In this document: piece after piece, positions 21,656 to 32,139 of the stretch
Layout: every line of letters starts with the position of its first letter
Numbering within the stretch: the first letter of the stretch is position 1
Assembly: GCA_016946835.1 (NCBI GenBank)
Contig: JACVTC010000279.1
Location: forward strand, 1-63,135
Origin: Neocallimastix lanati (nom. inval.)
Lineage: Eukaryota; Neocallimastigomycota; Neocallimastigomycetes; Neocallimastigales; Neocallimastigaceae
Direction of reading: 5' to 3'
Length of the DNA stretch: 63,135 bases
Notes under the pieces: generated by a model
What the model was told of the DNA's origin: nothing
The model's database searches: none
The model's input: the letters and a program-made list of their open reading frames with translations, nothing else
Program-made: the position numbers and the translations under genes

Positions 21656-22735
21656 ATATTTATAATTTAACCCTGCATCATAAAATTCTATTATACTTTC
21701 TAAAAAACGTATGTATTCATTTGAATACTCATAATCAACTAATAAATTCGGAATTACATTATATTCGCTATGATTTTTTAAATTAATTTTAAATTTATAA
21801 ATGTTATCTTCAAAACAAAATGTATATTTTAATATATCTAAGATAAAGTCATATGCATAACTTGAACGTAATTTTTTATAATATTCATTATATATAATAT
21901 TAAAATCGTTTATTTTTAATTTTTTATAGTTCGATTTTTTATACCTAATATTAAATGTTTTAAATTTTTTATATACACAATAAAGTATTTTTCTTGTTCT
22001 AAATTGGTCTTCAAGAATATCAAAATTTTGTTTATAAAGTGAATTTTTTTCAATAGTTAACGTTCTATTATTAAAACTGTTTGAACTATCAGAACTATTA
22101 GAACTATTAGAACTATTAGAACTATTAGAACTATTAAATTCATTATAGGAAGAATCATCACTTTCACTTAATAAAATTGGGGTTGACCTTTCAGAATCGT
22201 AAATAAGGTTAGGGCTGTAAAAACTTTTGCCATCATACTCAGCATCCTTATAATATTTATGTTCGTTAATAACATTCCAACTTAATATTTCGTGATTTAG
22301 ATCATAATCAATATCATTATATTTATCTTTATAAATTTTTGTATGTAATTTTCTATTTTTATATAATACTATTGATAAATTTTTAAAAAATGTATCATAC
22401 TTTATTATATTATTATTTAATATTATTTGATTATATGCATTTGTCAAATCATTTCTATTAAAATAACGTTTAATTATATAATGATACTTTTTTTTATTAT
22501 TTTTAAATGGATTTATCATTCTAGTGTTTTCATTTTCACTAACAGCAAAATAATAATAATTTTTAAAAAAATCAAAATTTATTTCCGTATCTTCATTAAT
22601 TTTATTTATATATATATTTTTAATGTAAATATAGTCATTATAAAATAGTTTATCCAATTTATTGTAAATATAACTAAAAAACAAATTTATGTTATTTTTA
22701 AATAAATGATATATTAAATCTTTATTAATTTTTTT
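21647..22735 (-). CDS. Segment 4 of the unknown gene (about 360 codons), Ser/Asn repeat
   Basis: Largest piece. The methionine-initiated part is 21647-22684. It has FYNDYIYIKNIYINKINED early. In the middle lies a low-complexity NSSNSSNSSNSSNSSDSSNS stretch (codon repeat at about 22085-22135) that could vary in length. After it comes DILEDQFRTRKILYCVYKKF, and near the end ECNV-type segments and RFLESIIEFYDAG. It stops at AACGTTTAA; a one-base shift continues into the acidic part of segment 5. Confidence 0.62.
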   Translation of the reverse strand, partial: KKINKDLIYHLFKNNINLFFSYIYNKLDKLFYNDYIYIKNIYINKINEDTEINFDFFKNYYYFAVSENENTRMINPFKNNKKKYHYIIKRYFNRNDLTNAYNQIILNNNIIKYDTFFKNLSIVLYKNRKLHTKIYKDKYNDIDYDLNHEILSWNVINEHKYYKDAEYDGKSFYSPNLIYDSERSTPILLSESDDSSYNEFNSSNSSNSSNSSNSSDSSNSFNNRTLTIEKNSLYKQNFDILEDQFRTRKILYCVYKKFKTFNIRYKKSNYKKLKINDFNIIYNEYYKKLRSSYAYDFILDILKYTFCFEDNIYKFKINLKNHSEYNVIPNLLVDYEYSNEYIRFLESIIEFYDAGLNYKYNV

Positions 22736-23190
22736 TTGATTTTATTGAAAAGCTTCTACTATTTCTTATTGAATGAAACAATTCTTTCAACACAAAATAA
22801 TCAAAATAAAAACGATTTAATTTATATGAAAATATTTCTTTAGAACTTATTTTATTTACATTATAGGCGTTTTCATTTATTTCTTTAAAACTTATATTTA
22901 ATGTATAACATAAATTATAGATATCACTATATAATTTGTATGCGTTCTTATTATCAATGAAAAGTATTTTTGAAATACATTTTGAATCATTAAAATTATT
23001 CAATATGTTAAAAAAACCACTAAAAGAAAACTTCTTATTAATTTTGATTATTATTTCTTTTAAATCATTTAAAAAAATTTTTAATTCTTCTAAATTATTT
23101 TTTTTTTGCATATTAAATGAAAATAATACTATAATTTTTAGGTTATTTTCAAGATCTCTCTTTTCACGGTAAAAAAAATTTATTTTTTTT
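22725..23190 (-). CDS. Segment 3 of the unknown gene (about 150 codons)
   Basis: Methionine-initiated part is 22725-23111 (MQKKNNLEELKIFLNDLKEI), but the frame is open upstream to about 23190. Helical, with KELFHSIRNSRSF near the end. The stop follows an A9 run; shifting one base continues into segment 4 (INKDLIYHLFKNNINLFFSY). Confidence 0.6.
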
Positions 23191-23742
23191 TGATTTTATA
23201 TTACCATCGATGTTAAAGGTAATTCTTTCGTTGTTATATTCATACAACGATAATATTTTATTAATTCTAGGTGAATAAAAAAATAATAAAATTTTTAATA
23301 TAAAAAATTTAAAAAAATCATCTCTTATAAATATTTCATAATAAATATAATTATCCTCTTTATTAGATTTAAGATATTCTTTAAATGCTTCCATATTTGT
23401 TTTTTTAATAAGATACATTATTTTACTTTGCAATATAGAGTCATTAATAGAATTTCTATTTTTTAATTCAAAAAAATTATCCAATTCTTTGCATAGTTTA
23501 TCCAAATATTCTAATATACTTTTAAAATACTTTTTAATATAGTTATCAGAATCTTGTTTATACAAGGAATTCACTCTCGTAAAAAGAACTTCATATTTTA
23601 CACTATTATAGTATTTATTTTTTTTTCTATAAGGACATCGAATAGAATTCGGTTTATCTTCTTTTGCAAATAAAATATCATTTTCAAATTTATCTTTAAA
23701 TATGGATTTAAAAAGATTTATTGTATAGTAATCTATATTCAA
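23164..23742 (-). CDS. Segment 2 of the unknown gene (192 codons)
   Basis: Opens NIDYYTINLFKSIFKDKFEN and is predicted mostly helical (KKYFKSILEYLDKLCKELDN). It ends in SKKNKFFLP after an A9 run. A one-base shift there gives an open frame (FFYREKRDLENNLK) into segment 3, so the stop at 23164 is probably not the natural end. Confidence 0.6.
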   Translation of the reverse strand: MNIDYYTINLFKSIFKDKFENDILFAKEDKPNSIRCPYRKKNKYYNSVKYEVLFTRVNSLYKQDSDNYIKKYFKSILEYLDKLCKELDNFFELKNRNSINDSILQSKIMYLIKKTNMEAFKEYLKSNKEDNYIYYEIFIRDDFFKFFILKILLFFYSPRINKILSLYEYNNERITFNIDGNIKSKKNKFFLP

Positions 23743-24533
23743 AATAGTTTTATAATAATATATATATTATACAGTTTATTTATATTATATTTTTTTAAGA
23801 TAGTATCATTATTATTTATATGGTTTAAGATAAAATCAATTTCAGAAAGAATTTCTTTAGTATACCCAAACTTATAATTATTAACATGCTTAACATTTTT
23901 CATTTTACTGAAAATAAAATCTTTATCTTCACTAATATCTTCTACAAAATATCCTTGACATAAAATAAAATCAATTTCATCTTTATTTTTTAGATATACT
24001 TTTAAAAACTTTCTATTGGTTTTAGTATTTGCTAGGATTATAATATTCTCAGGAAAAGAGTATTCTTTAGCTTCTTCTTCTTTTGTCATTTTTTCTGTAA
24101 TAATATTACTATAAATATCAGTTTTTTTAACATATTTCCAGTATTTTTTTATCCATTCTATATTATAATTTTCAATAAAATCATTAAGTGCATTTAAATG
24201 AATTTCAAAAAAAAAGTCACTTTCTTCTTCCAAATTTATATCTTTTTTCTCAGCATAAGATTTCAAAATCAATTCATAAAGATAATGTTCTAAATTAGCA
24301 TTATTATTTTCATTTTCAAGTAAATTTTCAATATTCGTTGTTCTTATTTCCAATTTAAAGTCTTCGACCGAATACTTTTCAGAATATTGAAAAATATATT
24401 CTCTCAATATTATATTTTTAATTTCAAGTTTTAAATAGTATGTATACAATTTAATTATAAATAAAAAATTAATATATTTATTATATTTTAAGTAGACAAT
24501 TACAATAATATCTGCTCTTTTTAAAAAAGTCAT
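23739..24533 (-). CDS. Segment 1 of the unknown gene (N-terminal, 264 codons)
   Basis: Begins MTFLKRADIIVIVYLKYN. It contains an acidic linker (NLEEESDFFFEIHLNAL), then PENIIILANTKTNRKFLKVY, which looks like a mixed alpha/beta fold. Function unknown. It runs out of frame at an AT dinucleotide run near 23755. The next frame reads YYYKTILNIDYY straight on into segment 2. Confidence 0.6.
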   Translation of the reverse strand: MTFLKRADIIVIVYLKYNKYINFLFIIKLYTYYLKLEIKNIILREYIFQYSEKYSVEDFKLEIRTTNIENLLENENNNANLEHYLYELILKSYAEKKDINLEEESDFFFEIHLNALNDFIENYNIEWIKKYWKYVKKTDIYSNIITEKMTKEEEAKEYSFPENIIILANTKTNRKFLKVYLKNKDEIDFILCQGYFVEDISEDKDFIFSKMKNVKHVNNYKFGYTKEILSEIDFILNHINNNDTILKKYNINKLYNIYIIIKLF

Positions 24534-24556
24534 ATCGTTCCAAAATCAATACATAT

Positions 24557-24568
24557 TTAGGGGTTAGG
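24557..24568 (+). repeat. Interstitial telomeric tract 1
   Basis: TTAGGGGTTAGG directly followed by TTTTAAAC, the head of element A1. Same strand orientation as the terminal telomere. Confidence 0.88.
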
Positions 24569-25234
24569 TTTTAAACGTTATAATTTTATTTAATAAAATT
24601 AATCAAAATAGTTAATACATTATTAATGTATATATAATTTAAGAAAAATCATTATTGATTTTCAAGAAGTTTAATTATTAAACTATTCTAGCGACTATTA
24701 TTATTTTAAACAAATAATAATAGAAAATAAGATTTTTATTTTAGATATTAAAATCTATTCTAAGATTTTTAAACTATTCTATTTGTAACAAAGAATTCTA
24801 TACTATTCTAGAGAATTATTATTAAGAAAATAATAATAATTATAGCAAGCGAATAATAACTTTAAATATTAAGTAATTATTATTGTAAAATAATAATTAA
24901 TACAATCTTTAAGAATTAATATTATTATAAAAATAATAATTAATACATGAGTTTATAATTATTATGAGAAATAATAATTAATACATGAGTTAATAAATAA
25001 TACATTTTAAAATAGAAAATTATTATTATTATGAAAATAATAATAATTAATACATGATTTTATAGAAGATTATTATTATGAGAAATAATAATCAAACAAT
25101 TTTGATTAAAAAATATTGTTATTATATAAATAATAACAATTATACATAAGTTTATTAAATAGATTATTATAATAATAAAATAATTAATTATTAAATAAAT
25201 AATAATTAATTAAAAGTATTGTTAATTATTATAA

Positions 25235-25680
25235 CAATCATAGAGAATAAAGAAAATACATCCCAAGAAGGTAAGGTCGGAGAACCGAGAACCAAAAAAA
25301 GGGATCCAAAGAATCCAGAATAACCCAAAGAATAGACAAGAGAACTAAAAGACAAGAACTCTGAATCAAAGGAGTACCCTGGAGAATAAGCAAACGAGAA
25401 TCCAACAACCAATCAAGTAACCAGAAGAATAACCGAAAGAGAATCCAGCAAACCAACAAAGAGTAAACCGGAGAGTTCAGCAAGACAACAGAAATCCTGA
25501 AAACCAAAAGGAACCAAAAAATCATTCCAAAAGGAAACCGGAGAGATTACATTCCAGTAATCAAAAGTGAGAACCGGAGTTTAAATCAAAAAGAGTCCAG
25601 CTAACAAAAGTGTCAACTGGAAGAGTTTAAAGACATTCCAGAAAACAGGTTAAAAAACCTGAATTCTGGGCGAATTATTT
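25235..25680 (+). other. Purine-rich, GC-richer conserved block of element A (copy 1)
   Basis: About 445 bp with far more G and C than its surroundings and a strong strand bias: A and G dominate, T is scarce on +. It has recurring words: AACCGGAG (three times), TCCAG preceded by AA/AT/AG (five times), GAGAATCC and CAAAAGGAACC. By eye it is identical in all three A copies. Minus-strand frames of 68 and 95 codons exist but overlap each other and are F/L/S-rich, as expected from the skew; the + strand has repeated stops. Coding is not supported. It may be an RNA-producing unit, promoter or protein-binding array. Confidence 0.6.
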
Positions 25681-26219
25681 AAATATATTTTATTTTATTT
25701 TGATATAATGAATATTGCAAACGAATACTCATTAATACGGAAAAAATATTTTAAAAAAAAACAAAAGATATTTATACTCTAAATTTCTTTATTATTAAAA
25801 AAATAAAACAAAATATTATAAAATAAAACAAAATATTATAGGTCCACTTTTAATTTACATTTTAATACAAAGGGATTTATTCTTTTATTTAAAATAATTT
25901 ATTTATATTAATAAAATAAAATAAAATAAAAAAACGGATTCATAAAAATTTATTTGTTTTTAAAATAATTTATTTATTATTTTGTTTTATCAAAGGGATG
26001 ATGCAAATATAAAAACAATATAATTATAAAACTATTATTTTAAACAATATTTAAAAATAAATAAATAATGACAATAAACAATAGAACAAACGCTTTTATT
26101 TTATATAATATAAATTTTTAATTAATAATTTCAAATAATTTCGTAAAACTAAATTAAAATTATTTTTTAAAATTTAAAACTGATTTAAAAGTAATTAATT
26201 TTATATAAGTTTTTCATAT

Positions 26220-26349
26220 TTTATAAATTTAAAAAAAAATAATATATATATATATATATATTTTTTTTTTTTGCTTTGCTTCTTTTTTTTCTTTTTTTTT
26301 TTTTTCTTTTTTTTTTTTTTTTTGGTTATATAGTAATAAAAATCTAATC

Positions 26350-26380
<31 letters not shown>
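26220..26380. repeat. TA / poly-T / poly-A low-complexity tract of element A
   Basis: (TA)n, then T-runs interrupted by GCTTTGCTTC and single C, then GGTTATATAGTAATAAAAATC and poly-A. Present in A1, A2 (about 55700-55885) and A3 (about 57655-57815) with different run lengths. A2 has a duplicated GCTTTGCTTC block. Confidence 0.8.
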
Positions 26381-27129
26381 TTTAAATAATAATAATTTAA
26401 ATATTAAACAAAAACTAATAAATAAAATATTTTAATATAGTTATTTAAAAATTAATAATTAATTAAATTTCATAATTAAATATTAATAAATTATAGTTAT
26501 AATACAATGAAAATAGCATTAAAAAAAATACTATTTGTTATTTATAAATTAAACATTAATCCAATCAATATATATTAATATAAATATTAAAATTATCATA
26601 TTAAAATGAAAATTTTGTATAAATTTTATTATTAGTTATATATATTGATATTTTGGTATTTTTTAGGTATTATATTTATTATCTATTATATAATTTATTT
26701 TATTATTTATAATTTTAATAAATGTTTATTATTATTTATGATTCTTTAATATTTATAATTTTAATAAACGTTAATAATTATTTATTTATGATTCTTTAAT
26801 TTATAATTTTAAAAAACGTTAATAATTATTTATTTATGATTCTTTAATTTATAACTTTTAATTATTTTTTTTTTAATAATTATTTTTAAAAATAAAAAAT
26901 GGGTTATCCATATTTTAAAGTAAAACTTTTTTAAAATAAATTTAAGACATTTAAAATTATAAGGTCTTTAATAAAAAAAAGATAGTTATACTCATTTCAT
27001 GACCTTTTTTTAAATAAATAATTTTTGAAAAAAAATTAATTAATTTACATATAATAAAAAAATACTTCTTCCCATAATGTTTAATTTTTTTTATTTTATT
27101 TAATTTTTTTATTTTATTTTTTTTTTTTT
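26381..27129. other. AT-rich part of element A1, no gene seen
   Basis: Matches 57815-58420 in A3. It contains a short tandem repeat (TTATTTATGATTCTTTAATT, three times near 26735-26855) that is present in fewer copies in A3. Confidence 0.5.
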
Positions 27130-28288
27130 TAATAAAAATGAAAGAAAGAAAAAACCATAATAAAAAATATTATTTTTTCTATCTTTCTAAAATTTAGCCT
27201 TTTAATAAGCAAAAAAAGGATAACAAAAAAAAATTCTTATATTCTTTTATTTTTTTTTCCTTTCTTTCTTTCTTTCGTATTTTTTTTTAAATAAAAAACA
27301 TATATATTATTGTTTTTAATTTTCTAAAATTTTAGCCTTTTACAACTAAAAAAAGAAAAAAAAATTCATCTCCTCCCTCTCATCACTTTTTTTTTATTTT
27401 TATTTTATTTTATTCTTTAAAAAAAATAATTAAAAATAAAAATAAAAAATTAAAATAAAAATGAAGGAAAAATATTTTTTCTTTTTATCTTTCTAAAATA
27501 GAAAAAAAAAATTTCCTTCTTCCATTTCATCATTTTTTAATTTTTTTTATTTTTATTTTTATTTTATTTTTTTTTAAAAATAATTTAAAATAAAAATAAT
27601 AAAAAAATTAATAAAAAAAAAAAAAAAAAAAAAAATATTTATTTCTTTTATCTTTCTAAAGTAGAAAAAAAAAAAGAAAAAAATTTCCCTCTTCCTTTCA
27701 TCATTTTTTAATTTAATTTATTTTTTTTTAAAAAATAATTTAAAATAAAAATAAAAAAAAAAAAATAAAAAAAAAAAGAAAGAAAAAAGAAAAATATTAT
27801 TTCGTTTATCTTTCTAAAATAAAAAAAAAAAAAAAAAGAAAAAAATTCCCCTCTTCCTTTCATCATTTTTTAATTTTTTTTTTTTTAATTTTATTTTATT
27901 TTATTTTTAAAATAAAAATAAAAAAAAAAAATAAAAAAAAAAAAAAAAGAAAGAAAAAAGAAAAATATTTATTTCTTTTATTTTTCTAAAATAGAAAAGA
28001 AAAAAGAAAAAATTCCCCTCTTCCTTTCATCATTTTTTAATTTTTTTTTTATTTTTATTTTTATTTTATTTTTAAAATAAAATAATTTAAAATAAAAATA
28101 AAAAAAAATTAAAAAAAAAAAAGAAAGAAAGAAAGAAAGAAAAATATTTATTTCTTTTATTTTTCTAAAATAGAAAAAAAAAAAAAGAAAAAATTCCCCT
28201 CTTCCTTTCATCATTTTTTAATTTTTTTTTTTTATTTTTATTTTTATTTTATTTTTAAAATAAAATAATTTAAAATAAAAATAAAAAA

Positions 28289-28328
<40 letters not shown>

Positions 28329-28560
28329 AAGAAAGAAAAATATTTATTTCTTTTATTTTTCTAAAATAGAAAAAAAAGAAAAAGAAAAATTTTCCCCTCT
28401 TCCTCTCAACATTTTTTAATTTTTTTTTTTTTATTTTTATTTTTATTTTATTTTTAAAATAAAATAATTTAAAATAAAAATAATAAAAAAAATTAATAAA
28501 AAAAAAAAAGAAAGAAAGAAAGAAAAATATTTATTTCTTTTATCTTTCTAAAGTTAAACT
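27130..28560. repeat. About 175-bp tandem repeat of element A1
   Basis: Unit order: TATTTCTTTTATCTTTCTAA, A-run with GAAA, TTCCCCTCTTCCTTTCATCA, T-run, TTTTATTTTTAAAATAAAAT, A-run, and GAAAGAAAGAAAA. About seven to eight units with variable homopolymers. Each unit can fold on its TTTTAAAATAAAA part. A3 (58430-59739) carries the same type of array. Confidence 0.85.
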
Positions 28561-28720
28561 TTTTACAAAGTAAAAAGCTTGCAATAAGAAAAAAAAAATT
28601 AAAAAAAAAAATAAATATTATCTATGCACCAAAAATAATTATTATCCCAAAAAAAAACCCACAATCAAAAATTTTATTTCGCTATTTAAAATTTTAATAA
28701 TTATATAATTTTATTTTATT

Positions 28721-28754
<34 letters not shown>

Positions 28755-29400
28755 CCCATCACATAGATAAAAAACCAAAAAAAATGACCACCCCCTTAGC
28801 AAAAGCGGGTTTTATTTGTCAAAGTAGAAAAATTTTTCTATTTAAAAATCGATTGGTCCAAAAAAATTTAAATTTTTAATTTAATTATAGATTTATATTA
28901 AATTAATTATAAAATAAAATTTCGGATATGCCATTTTTTTAAAAACTTAATTTTTTAAATTTTTTAATCAAAATTTAATTTTAAAGCTGAAAAGAAAAAA
29001 CTTTTTTTTTTTTTTTAATTATTATATTAATATATAGATAAAAAATAAATATAAAATATTAATGAACAATATTTAATTATAGTTTATTTTAGAGTACATT
29101 AGATGATTAATTTTTTTAAGGAATAAAAAAAAATAAAAATAAATACAAATATTATTTATGCTAAAAAATAAAATCAAATAGTATTTTATTAAACACAATA
29201 TAATTAATCTACATTTAGGATTATAAAAATATTTAAATCTTTAACTATAAAAATTATTAAATAATTAAAAAATAAAATAATATCTAATGTACATAACCAC
29301 GAATAAATTATATAAAAATAATTAATAAGAAATTAACAATTAAAATAATTTATAAATATATATATTTTTTTATTTTATTATTTTTTTATTTAATTTTTTT
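28561..29400. other. AT-rich region with poly-T, no gene seen
   Basis: A 35-base poly-T at about 28720-28755 and a small GC-richer patch (GACCACCCCCTTAGCAAAAG at about 28786). Nothing else. Confidence 0.4.
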
Positions 29401-29404
29401 TTTT

Positions 29405-29765
29405 TTGTAGCATTTATTTATTATTTATTATTTATTATTTAATTATTTATTTATTATTTATTATTTATTATTTATTATTTATTATTTAATTATTTAATTA
29501 TTTATTATTTATTATTTATTATTTATTATTTATTATTTATTATTTATTATTTATTATTTATTATTTATTATTTAATTATTTAATTATTTAATTATTATTT
29601 ATTTATTATTTATTATTTATTATTTAATTATTTATTATTTATTATTTATTATTTTTTATTTTTTATTACTTATTTATTACTTATTATTTAATTATTTATT
29701 ATTTATTATTTTTATTTATTATTTTTATTTATTTTTTTATTTATTATTTATTATTTATTTATATA
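29405..29765. repeat. TTATT/TTATTTA microsatellite
   Basis: Irregular tandem (TTATTTA)n and (TTTAATTA)n for about 360 bp. Confidence 0.9.
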
Positions 29766-29984
29766 TAATTTTTATTTACTTATTTCTTTTTTTATTTTAT
29801 TAAAAAAAAAGGAAAAGAATAAATTATTATAAATAAAAAAAATAAAATATATATTTAAAATTAATATTAAATATTATTATTTTATTTTATAAAAAAAATA
29901 AAAATATATCTTTAAAATTAAATAAAATATTAAATATATATTTGATTTAATTTATGATACATTTTGAAATACAACTTTCTCTTT

Positions 29985-30690
29985 AGAAATTTTTAGGTCA
30001 AAAAAATTTTTTTTGGTTATTGAAAAATTTAGGGTCAAAGAATTTTTTAGGTCAAAAATTTTTTAGGTCAAAAAATTTTTTTGGGTTATTGAAAAATTTA
30101 GGGTCAAAGAATTTTTTAGGTCAAAAAATTTTTAGGTCAAAAAATTTTTTTGGGTTATTGAAAAATTTAGGGTCAAAGAATTTTTTTGGGTTATTGAAAA
30201 ATTTAGGGTCAAAGAATTTTTTAGGTCAAAGAATTTTTTAGGTCAAAAAATTTTTTGGGTTATTGAAAAATTTAGGGTCAAAGAATTTTTTTGGGTTATT
30301 GAAAAAATTTAGGGTCAAAGAATTTTTTAGGTCAAAAAATTTTTAGGTCAAAAAATTTTTTTGGGTTATTGAAAAATTTAGGGTCAAAGAATTTTTTTGG
30401 GTTATTGAAAAATTTAGGGTCAAAGAATTTTTTAGGTCAAAAATTTTTTGGGTCAAAGAATTTTTTTGGGTTATTGAAAAATTTAGGGTCAAAGAATTTT
30501 TTTGGGTTATTGAAAAATTTAGGGTCAAAGAATTTTTTAGGTCAAAAAATTTTTTTGGGATATTGAAAAATTTAGGGTCAAAGAAAATTTAGAGTCAAAA
30601 AATTTTAGGTCAAAAAATTTTTTTGGGTTATTGAAAAATTTAGGGTCAAAGAAGATTTAAGGTCAAAGAAATTTTTTGGGTTATTGAAAT
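29985..30690. repeat. GGGTTATTGAAAAATTTAGG minisatellite
   Basis: Two interleaved modules: a 36-bp GGTTATTGAAAAATTTAGGG-TCAAAGAATTTTTTTG and a 17-bp GGTCAAAAAATTTTTTA, in irregular order, about 25 modules. Both strands are partly open (LKNLGSKNF on +, TLNFSITQKN on -), which is a periodicity effect. GGGTTA occurs in each long module but the unit is not telomeric. Confidence 0.92.
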
Positions 30691-31474
30691 TAGTGGATAT
30701 ATAAAATATAAGTAAAATTAATAATAATAATCAATAAATATTTATATTATATTTTGATAAAAAAAGTAATAAATGTAAATAAATAAAATAAAATGTTATT
30801 TATTATTTTATTATTTTTATTTCAAGAGGTACATAACTTTTAATATTATTACTATTTTTTATTATTCATAATTATTATTAATAAGATGAATATTTATTTA
30901 AATATTAATTATTAAATATTCATTCTTTAATAAAATAAACATTTAAGAAATATTATTTAAAAGATATATTATTTATTGTACTACCATTTTTATTTCAAGA
31001 ATTATTAAGCTTTAAATATTATATATATTTATTTAGTATATTAATATTTATTACTAACAATATTTTTATAAAGGATTTTGAAGATTAATATTTAATTAAT
31101 CATTTAGTATTCAAAACATAATAAAATAAACCTATAATGATAAAAAAGAAAATATAAAAGTACTTTTTTATAAAAAAAATAATGTCAAAACTTTATAATA
31201 ACATAAAATATGTATTTTAATAATTTTTATAAAAAATAAATAAAATTAAATAATTTTTCTTAATTATTAATAATAATTTTTTAAATATAATATTTTTTTA
31301 TATATATTTAAATATTAAATATTTTTTAAATCAAAAATAAAAAGAATAAATAATTAAAGGTCACTCACTTTACAAATAATTTCTTTTTTATAGTAATTAA
31401 ATGATATATTTTTATAGTTCTAATATAATTATTTTAAAAGAAACTAAATTATATATTTCATTTTTTTTATTTAT

Positions 31475-31517
<43 letters not shown>

Positions 31518-32130
31518 GATTTGAGACTTAGATATTTTATTTAAAAATTAATAAAGATTCAAATTTTATTTAAATAATATAATAAAAAGGCATATAATAA
31601 TATATTATTTGAAAATACAATATTACTTGTTTATGAAAAATTAAAATTTATTTTTTTTTTTTTTGTTTGTTTTTTTGTTTTTTTGTTTTTGTTTTTTTTT
31701 TTTTTTTTTTATTTGTTTGTATGTGTGTGTGTGTGTTTCAAAAAATAGTGTTGAGATTTAATGGTTTACAATTATTGAAATAACTAACGAACAAATTAAA
31801 ATTATATTATAAGATGCTTATCAATTAAATGTATATTTCATTAAATGTTGAACCCTTCACAACTAAATTTTCAAGATATTCAAATATTTGTTTAAACTTA
31901 GGGTTATTTTTATTAAATTATTAATAATACATATAGATAGTTTTGAGATTTGAAGTTTTATAACTTTTTAAATTTTTAACGAATAAATGAAAATAATATA
32001 TCACTAGATGCACAATAAATAGGGTTTTATTATATTAAACGTTGAATTCATTGCAACTAAATTTTAAAATTATTCAAGTATTTTTTTAATTTTTTCAAAA
32101 ATTTTATAATTAATTTTAATTATTAACCCT
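30691..32130. other. AT-rich region with poly-A, T-rich and (TG)n tracts
   Basis: A poly-A run of about 35 (31480-31514), TTTTTG runs and (TG)n at 31640-31738, and two related blocks at about 31740 and 31930 (GTTGAACCC/GTTGAATTC with CACAACTAAATTTTCAAG-like words). No gene. Confidence 0.5.
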
Positions 32131-32139
32131 GAAATAATA

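Larger units (their letters stand above)
21099..24533 (-). pseudogene. Long unknown gene, frameshifted into five segments (about 1,140 codons in total)
   Basis: Five overlapping or adjoining minus-strand frames follow each other with no room for separate genes. Each break is repaired by one base: near 23755 in an ATATATATATTATTAT run, near 23185 at A9/T8, near 22732 at A9, and near 21652 at CGTTTAATTATT. Amino-acid usage is rich in N, I, K, Y, E and F, with normal charged residues, unlike the poly-F/Y shadow frames. It has a Ser/Asn repeat and an acidic linker. No known domain, signal peptide or transmembrane segment was recognised. The first ATG after an in-frame TGA is at 24533, 24 bp from a telomeric tract (24557), so the true 5' end may have been lost. 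Either the sequence has homopolymer indel errors and the gene is intact, or it is a young pseudogene; low decay elsewhere favours one of these over old debris. Confidence 0.7.
24569..28560 (+). repeat. Subtelomeric element A1, conserved head part
   Basis: From TTTTAAACGTTATAATTTTA onward it matches A2 (54027) and A3 (55983). Spacing is unchanged between copies over at least the first 1.1 kb: offsets of 29,458 and 31,414 hold from head to the purine-rich block. The homology with A3 continues through the T/A-rich tract at 26.25 kb into the 175-bp tandem units. No telomeric tract occurs from here to 50671, so A1 may extend across the whole 26-kb array region. The orientation + is arbitrary (telomere-ward). 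Confidence 0.88.

Noticed and set aside
22427-22648. Plus-strand frames inside the unknown gene (also 21526-21786 and 22936-23172)
   Set aside because: Antisense shadows, overlapping the better-supported minus-strand frames.
25206-25525. 68- and 95-codon minus-strand frames repeated identically at 54.7 and 56.6 kb
   Set aside because: They overlap each other, are F/L/S-rich because of base skew, and repeat only because the whole element repeats. No comparison with diverged copies is possible here.
29405-29765. CRISPR-like array
   Set aside because: No spacers. Short A/T microsatellite in a eukaryotic genome.
30020-30566. LKNLGSKNF repeat proteins on + and TLNFSITQKN on -
   Set aside because: Both strands of a minisatellite are open at once. 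Typical periodicity artefact.
31898-31912. Single TTAGGGTTA-like words away from the junctions (also near 38850 and 39125)
   Set aside because: Isolated, not followed by TTTTAAA, and expected by chance or part of dispersed repeats.
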